A DNA stretch of 25,815 bases from NCBI GenBank assembly GCA_021163585.1, contig JAGGTW010000062.1, positions 1-25,815 on the forward strand. The letters run 5' to 3'. This DNA is from Desulfurococcales archaeon. Its GTDB lineage: Archaea > Thermoproteota > Thermoprotei_A > Sulfolobales > NBVN01. The notes under the pieces were generated by a model. That model was not told the origin of the DNA. It did not search any database and saw nothing but the letters and a program-made list of their open reading frames with translations. The translations under genes were made by a program, and so were the position numbers. Positions 22,300-25,815 of the stretch are shown piece by piece; position 1 is the stretch's first letter, and each line of letters starts with the position of its first letter.

Positions 22300-23534
22300 T
22301 TGCTCGTGACCCTATCTCTTATTATATCTAATATTCTTCTAGCGACTACGGACTTAGGTGACTTGGGTATGAATGTCTTGACACCCTTGTCGTCAACTAC
22401 GTACACTTCATTAAATTCGGATGCGAAGCCTATGTCGTGTCTGCTGATGTCATTAGCCACAATGATATTGAAGCCTCTTTTCTTCAACTTCTCCTGTGCC
22501 AACTTAATTAGTTTGTTGATGTCTCCGAAAACTGTTTCAGCGGCAAATCCTATTATGAGACCGTTAAACACCTTCCGTAATTCACTAGATATCTTCGGAG
22601 TTGGCTTTAATATTAGCTCCAGCTCCTTACCGACCGACTTTATCTTCTCCTTAGAGGATACGCTAAAGGAGTAGTCAGCTGGCGCGCCTGCTAGTATGAC
22701 GGCATCATAATTTCTTGATTCAACCTCATTCATTACCGCACTAAGCATCTCACTCGTAGTTGTTACCTTTACTCTCCTAACGTAATGTGGTACACTGATC
22801 GGGACAGGACCGTGTATTAGGGTTACTTCAGCTCCTCGAAAATAGGCTTCCCTAGCTATAGCTATACCCATTCTGCCGCTACTTGCGTTCGTTAGAAACC
22901 TAACAGGGTCTAGAAATTCTCGTGTGGGTCCTGCAGTAATTAAAATTTTGAAGCCTGTAAGGTCTCTGCCCCTTAAGGTGAGGGCTTCAGCAGCAGACAC
23001 TATGTCCTCAATTAGAGGGAATTTTGCCTTATTCTCCTCGATTATTGGTGGTACTATGGCGCAGTTCCATTCCTTAACCTTACTGAGTGCTTCCTTTGCC
23101 TGCGGGGAATCCCACAGGTATTTATGCATTGCTGGAACTATGATTAGTGGCTTACCCATACCGGCAACAGTCACTGCTGTTAATGTAACGGATGTATCAG
23201 TTATTCCGTAGGCTATCTTAGCTATGGTGTTAAGTGTCGCTGGAGCTATAACCATGGAGCTACATATTCTTGAAAGAGCAATATGTCCTGTTTCTCCACC
23301 GAACTCAACAAGTACCTCATTACCTGTAGCCCACTCAAATAGTGTGGGTGATATCAGTTTTGTCGCGTCCCTACTCATTACTACATAAACTTCAGCACCT
23401 TTCCTCATTAATTCACGCACGACATCGACTGATCTGTATATGGCTGCTGATGAAGTCACACCAACGACTATTGTGATGCCTTTAAGTACTAATGAGTGCG
23501 TACCTATTATTTCACTACTTGGGTGATACTTCAT
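22296..23534 (-). CDS. coaBC: Bifunctional phosphopantothenoylcysteine synthetase/decarboxylase (CoaBC)
   Basis: 412 residues with two domains. CoaC, a flavoprotein decarboxylase (about 19-185), has VVGVTSSAAIYR, the catalytic His84 in TGHIALSR, PATLNT (98-103) and PAMHKYLW (134-141), the substrate clamp that usually reads PAMN. CoaB, which adds cysteine using CTP or ATP, runs from about 195 with LITAGPTREFLDPVRFLTN and SSGRMG. It converts 4-phosphopantothenate to 4-phosphopantetheine. The ATG at 23534 is preferred over the TTG at 23543 because KYHPSSEIIG is the usual archaeal N-terminus. It has a TATA-like box at 23571-23580. Confidence 0.95.
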   Translation of the reverse strand: MKYHPSSEIIGTHSLVLKGITIVVGVTSSAAIYRSVDVVRELMRKGAEVYVVMSRDATKLISPTLFEWATGNEVLVEFGGETGHIALSRICSSMVIAPATLNTIAKIAYGITDTSVTLTAVTVAGMGKPLIIVPAMHKYLWDSPQAKEALSKVKEWNCAIVPPIIEENKAKFPLIEDIVSAAEALTLRGRDLTGFKILITAGPTREFLDPVRFLTNASSGRMGIAIAREAYFRGAEVTLIHGPVPISVPHYVRRVKVTTTSEMLSAVMNEVESRNYDAVILAGAPADYSFSVSSKEKIKSVGKELELILKPTPKISSELRKVFNGLIIGFAAETVFGDINKLIKLAQEKLKKRGFNIIVANDISRHDIGFASEFNEVYVVDDKGVKTFIPKSPKSVVARRILDIIRDRVTSK

Positions 23535-23570
23535 CTTTTTCAAAACGTAACACCTGCTTCCGGGCTCGCT

Positions 23571-23600
23571 AATAAATTAAATTTAAACTCAAAATAAATA
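23571..23600. promoter_or_regulatory. Divergent promoter region of coaBC and the acetyltransferase gene
   Basis: TTAATTTATT on the minus strand (23571-23580) is about 41 nt before the coaBC ATG. AAAATAAATA (23591-23600) on the plus strand is about 24 nt before the GTG at 23619, consistent with a leaderless transcript. Confidence 0.42.
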
Positions 23601-23618
23601 ACCTTGCGGGTATTTAAC

Positions 23619-24092
23619 GTGTGTGAAGCTACTATTAGGGAGGTAAGGGAGGAAGACCTTGACCAGGTGATAGAAATTAATCTTATCTCACTCAAGGAGC
23701 ACTACCCGGTACAGTTTTGGAGAGATCACCTGCAGTTGTGGGGTAAGATATTTCTTGTAGCTGAGGTAGACTCGAGGATAGTGGGGTACGTTATGACGAG
23801 GATCGAGCGCGGTTTTAGCTTTCTAAGAAGATTTCTAAGGAAGCTTGGGCACGTAGTGAGTATTGCGGTACATCCTAATTACCGTAGGCGCGGAATAGGC
23901 TCTGCACTCATGGTGGAGGTGCTTAGGAGGATGAAGGACTTATATAATGTAGATGAGGCTTATCTTGAGGTCAGAGTGAGTAATATTCCAGCTATCAAAT
24001 TATATGAAAAATTAGGCTTCAAGATAGTTAAAGTAATTAAGCACTATTACGCAGATGGTGAGGATGCGTATTTAATGGCTAGGGAGCTCTGA
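23619..24092 (+). CDS. GNAT-family N-acetyltransferase, RimI/Ard1-like
   Basis: 157 residues. Transfers acetyl from acetyl-CoA, in archaea most often to protein N-termini. Motif A is clear: VVSIAVHPNYRRRGIGSALM (the R-R-x-G-I-G acetyl-CoA loop), followed by motif B in NIPAIKLYEKLGFKIV, with KHYYADGEDAYLM at the end, as in archaeal Ard1/RimI enzymes. Length is normal. The GTG at 23619 is 24 nt from a TATA-like box; a TTG at 23604 in the same frame would precede the expected transcription start. Divergent from coaBC and convergent with the phosphoesterase, with 3 nt between stops. Confidence 0.92.
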   Translation: MCEATIREVREEDLDQVIEINLISLKEHYPVQFWRDHLQLWGKIFLVAEVDSRIVGYVMTRIERGFSFLRRFLRKLGHVVSIAVHPNYRRRGIGSALMVEVLRRMKDLYNVDEAYLEVRVSNIPAIKLYEKLGFKIVKVIKHYYADGEDAYLMAREL

Positions 24093-24095
24093 TGC

Positions 24096-24758
24096 TTATG
24101 TATTCTTCTTTGCGTGTTCTAAACTACTTAACTTACCTAGTAGTAGTTCCTGCAATGATTTTGCATGCCCTAACTCAAGTACAGCGTAGTTTCCTTCATT
24201 AGCTGGTCCAGGATTAATTACTAGCGATTCCTCTATGTAGCAGATTCCTTTATTTCTTAAGTGGCCCGTTAGTACGATAGTGGGTTTTAACCTAACTATC
24301 AGGTTTCTTATAGTTCTTAAACCTGCTCTCAGACCTAGCGGCTCGATCAGGTCGAGGCAGCCTAGTGGTGGGTGATGAGTTACTAGGATGTCAATCTTCA
24401 AATTGTTTGAGGTGCTCAGTATCTTGTTGAGTCTTACTACATTTTGGTAGTAGTCGAGCCCGCCAATACCCGCGATAAGCACTCCCTCTAGTTGGGTAAT
24501 ACTGCCATCTAGTAGGATATTGTTTTTTCTTGCTTCCTTAGTTATGTATATGTCGTCCTTATCACCACTTAGGATATAGTATTTTATCCTGTTCTTGAGT
24601 GGCAGTTTCTGTGGGTCTAGGTTGCAGTCTCCTCCTATTAGAACTGTATGTACCTCATGTCTCATAAGTAGTTCTCTTAGTAGTTCCTCACCGATACGCT
24701 CTCTCTGATTTAAGTCAGTAATGTACCCTACCCTGACCATCTTCATTCCTTGTCCCAT
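24096..24758 (-). CDS. Calcineurin-like metallophosphoesterase with a reduced metal site
   Basis: 220 residues. The metallophosphoesterase frame is clear in order: YITDLN (13-17), GGD (42-44), SGDKD (64-68), THHPPLG (127-133), GHLR (165-168) and NPGP (182-185). Compared with the family D-x-H, G-D, G-N-H/D, H, G-H-x-H pattern, His of the first motif is Asn17, the Asn is Asp66-Lys67-Asp68, and the last His is Arg168. Metal-1 ligands are therefore partly missing, so it may use one metal or bind nucleic acid without hydrolysis. The ATG at 24758 overlaps a TATA-like box, so the inner ATGs at 24746 or 24740 may be the true start. Confidence 0.78.
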   Translation of the reverse strand: MGQGMKMVRVGYITDLNQRERIGEELLRELLMRHEVHTVLIGGDCNLDPQKLPLKNRIKYYILSGDKDDIYITKEARKNNILLDGSITQLEGVLIAGIGGLDYYQNVVRLNKILSTSNNLKIDILVTHHPPLGCLDLIEPLGLRAGLRTIRNLIVRLKPTIVLTGHLRNKGICYIEESLVINPGPANEGNYAVLELGHAKSLQELLLGKLSSLEHAKKNT

Positions 24759-24856
24759 ATAAACTCACGTAATTTGATAAGTAATTGTATTGGTGAGTAC
24801 TGCCTTGATCCGATGGAGTGGTTAGGAGAGGACGCAGGTGTAGTACGTGTGAGGCG

Positions 24857-25564
24857 CTATCCTGGCAGGTGCTTTACTATGTATATTTTCTCAACTTCAT
24901 TCTCCAGTGATGCTCTCCACTTATCACCGACTGCGAGTATTGAGAAGACCCCTACGGGTGAAGCACCTGACATTTTGACTAGCCTCATGAGTGCAGAGCT
25001 AGTCTTTCCCGTCCTCAGTAGGTCATCTACTACTAATACGCGGTCATTTATATTTAACGCGTTAGTCGGCATGAATAAGTTAACTACTGCGGGTGGGTCC
25101 GTAGCTATGAAGCTTGTTTCATAGTAGCTCTTAATGCCTATGTCAGGGCTTTTCCTGGCTATAACGAGCTTAGTGTCGAGTACGTCAGCTACATTGACTG
25201 CGACAGGTATACCATCGACCTCAACAGTGGCTACTGCCGTTATGTTGTAATTCTGGAACTCCTTGAATGCTAGGAAAGCAAAGATCTTCAGTAAACTGAC
25301 ATTATATATTATCCGAGTTAGATTGAATATGTTGCCGTTTACGGTTATTATGTTATTTTCGAATATCTTGTTAATTACTGGTGGGCTCGTTAACTTGCTG
25401 ATCAATTCATGTGCTCTCTCCTCACTAGGCATTATCTTCATATTGATGTACCTCCATAAAGCAGGTGCTGGCAATCCCGTGATCGCTTCTAACTCCTTAT
25501 ACTTGAATACCTTCTTAAATGACCTCAGCAGTTCAATAGCAAAGATCCTTACGTCAGCAAGCAT
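24857..25564 (-). CDS. HTH plus phosphoribosyltransferase-like transcription regulator
   Basis: 235 residues. An N-terminal helix-turn-helix (about 19-56, KYKELEAITGLPAPALWRYINMKIMPS) is fused to a type I PRTase fold whose PRPP loop is VLVVDDLLRTGKTS (176-189), with acidic pair Asp180-Asp181. Such fusions in archaea and bacteria (PurR-, GfcR-like) sense nucleotides or phosphoribosyl compounds. It could instead keep purine salvage activity, but the HTH favours regulation. The ATG at 25564 is chosen over the TTG at 25585 because GAGGTGA precedes it. A TATA-like box lies at 25603-25611. Targets unknown. Confidence 0.87.
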   Translation of the reverse strand: MLADVRIFAIELLRSFKKVFKYKELEAITGLPAPALWRYINMKIMPSEERAHELISKLTSPPVINKIFENNIITVNGNIFNLTRIIYNVSLLKIFAFLAFKEFQNYNITAVATVEVDGIPVAVNVADVLDTKLVIARKSPDIGIKSYYETSFIATDPPAVVNLFMPTNALNINDRVLVVDDLLRTGKTSSALMRLVKMSGASPVGVFSILAVGDKWRASLENEVEKIYIVKHLPG

Positions 25565-25602
25565 TTCTTCACCTCTTTCCAACAAATATGTTAAAAAGTA
25601 AT

Positions 25603-25611
25603 ATTAAAAAC
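25603..25611 (-). promoter_or_regulatory. Probable TATA box for the HTH-PRTase gene
   Basis: GTTTTTAAT on the minus strand, about 43 nt before the ATG at 25564, allowing a 16-nt leader that contains the GAGGTGA Shine-Dalgarno-like motif. Confidence 0.42.
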
Positions 25612-25638
25612 GTTATCGCAAACCAATTAACCTTTTAC

Positions 25639-25815
25639 TTAGCTGAGCTTACCTCTTATAGCAACAGCGACTTTAGTTAAGAAATCCTGGTCTCCAACAT
25701 CGTATGTAAGTTTTGAAGTTATTCTCTCTATTATGTAGTCTATATTACTGTTCAAGTCTATGACCTCATCCATAACTATTAACTGCGGTCTCTTCCCTCC
25801 TTGAGTAACGACCAG
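25639..25815 (-). CDS. Partial gene, C-terminal end of an unidentified protein
   Basis: The minus strand is open from the window edge to a TAA at 25639-25641, giving 58 residues that read as a real soluble protein end: LIVMDEVIDLNSNIDYIIER (12-31 from the edge), then ITSKLTYDVGDQDFLTKVAV. The pattern is a beta-strand followed by acidic residues and helices. I do not recognise the family. The frame is open without a stop for its full visible length. It ends about 75 nt from the next gene, which has its own TATA box. Confidence 0.6.
   Translation of the reverse strand: MVVTQGGKRPQLIVMDEVIDLNSNIDYIIERITSKLTYDVGDQDFLTKVAVAIRGKLS

Noticed and set aside
24750..25124. 124-residue plus-strand ORF over the HTH-PRTase gene
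   Set aside because: Antisense shadow of a gene with a clear PRPP motif; its composition is Ser/Thr-rich, as expected for a reverse frame.

Overview
The window reads as chromosomal DNA of a hyperthermophilic crenarchaeon (Thermoproteota, probably a Desulfurococcales-type lineage; order-level placement is inference). Support: archaeal-only pathways (HMG-CoA synthase/thiolase/DUF35 operon; pantoate kinase plus phosphopantothenate synthetase in place of bacterial PanC/CoaA), an AglB oligosaccharyltransferase, TATA boxes about 25 nt before start codons, frequent GTG and TTG starts, AGA/AGG/ATA-rich codons and very dense coding. I saw no rRNA, tRNA, CRISPR array, insertion sequence or phage gene.

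Layout. 1-2063: 3' end of an isoprenoid-entry operon: HMG-CoA synthase (partial), a thiolase-family protein and a DUF35 zinc-ribbon/OB protein. The thiolase has no cysteine at all. 2117-3361: PLP aminotransferase of the LysN type. 3388-5500: a zinc-less MDR dehydrogenase-like protein and two unrecognised helical proteins. 5602-7638 (minus): an HTH plus C2H2-finger protein followed by a B12-domain radical SAM protein. 8014-9535 (plus): ribbon-helix-helix protein, C2H2-type finger protein and a decayed FAD/amine-oxidase-fold protein, divergent from the previous pair across a 375-nt gap with a 9-bp inverted repeat. 9557-10213: two small proteins. 10530-12335: Hsp20, ZPR1 and a DedA/VTT-like membrane protein. 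12289-17797 (minus): ABC-2 ATPase and permease, AglB, and an MTA/SAH-deaminase-like amidohydrolase, tightly packed. 17946-18620: winged-helix-like protein. 18725-23534: a near-complete archaeal CoA pathway (PanE, PanB; then PPS, PoK, CoaBC on the other strand). 23619-25815: GNAT acetyltransferase, degenerate metallophosphoesterase, HTH-PRTase regulator, and a partial gene at the edge.

How the genes fit together. PanB makes ketopantoate, PanE pantoate, PoK 4-phosphopantoate, PPS 4-phosphopantothenate and CoaBC 4-phosphopantetheine, so only beta-alanine supply and the last two steps to CoA are missing. The HMG-CoA operon uses CoA thioesters to start mevalonate and archaeal lipid synthesis. The least explained part is 7228-9535: two divergent units, each encoding a DNA-binding-type protein and a C2H2-like finger, one ending in a radical SAM enzyme and the other in a flavoprotein that seems to have lost its cofactor motif.
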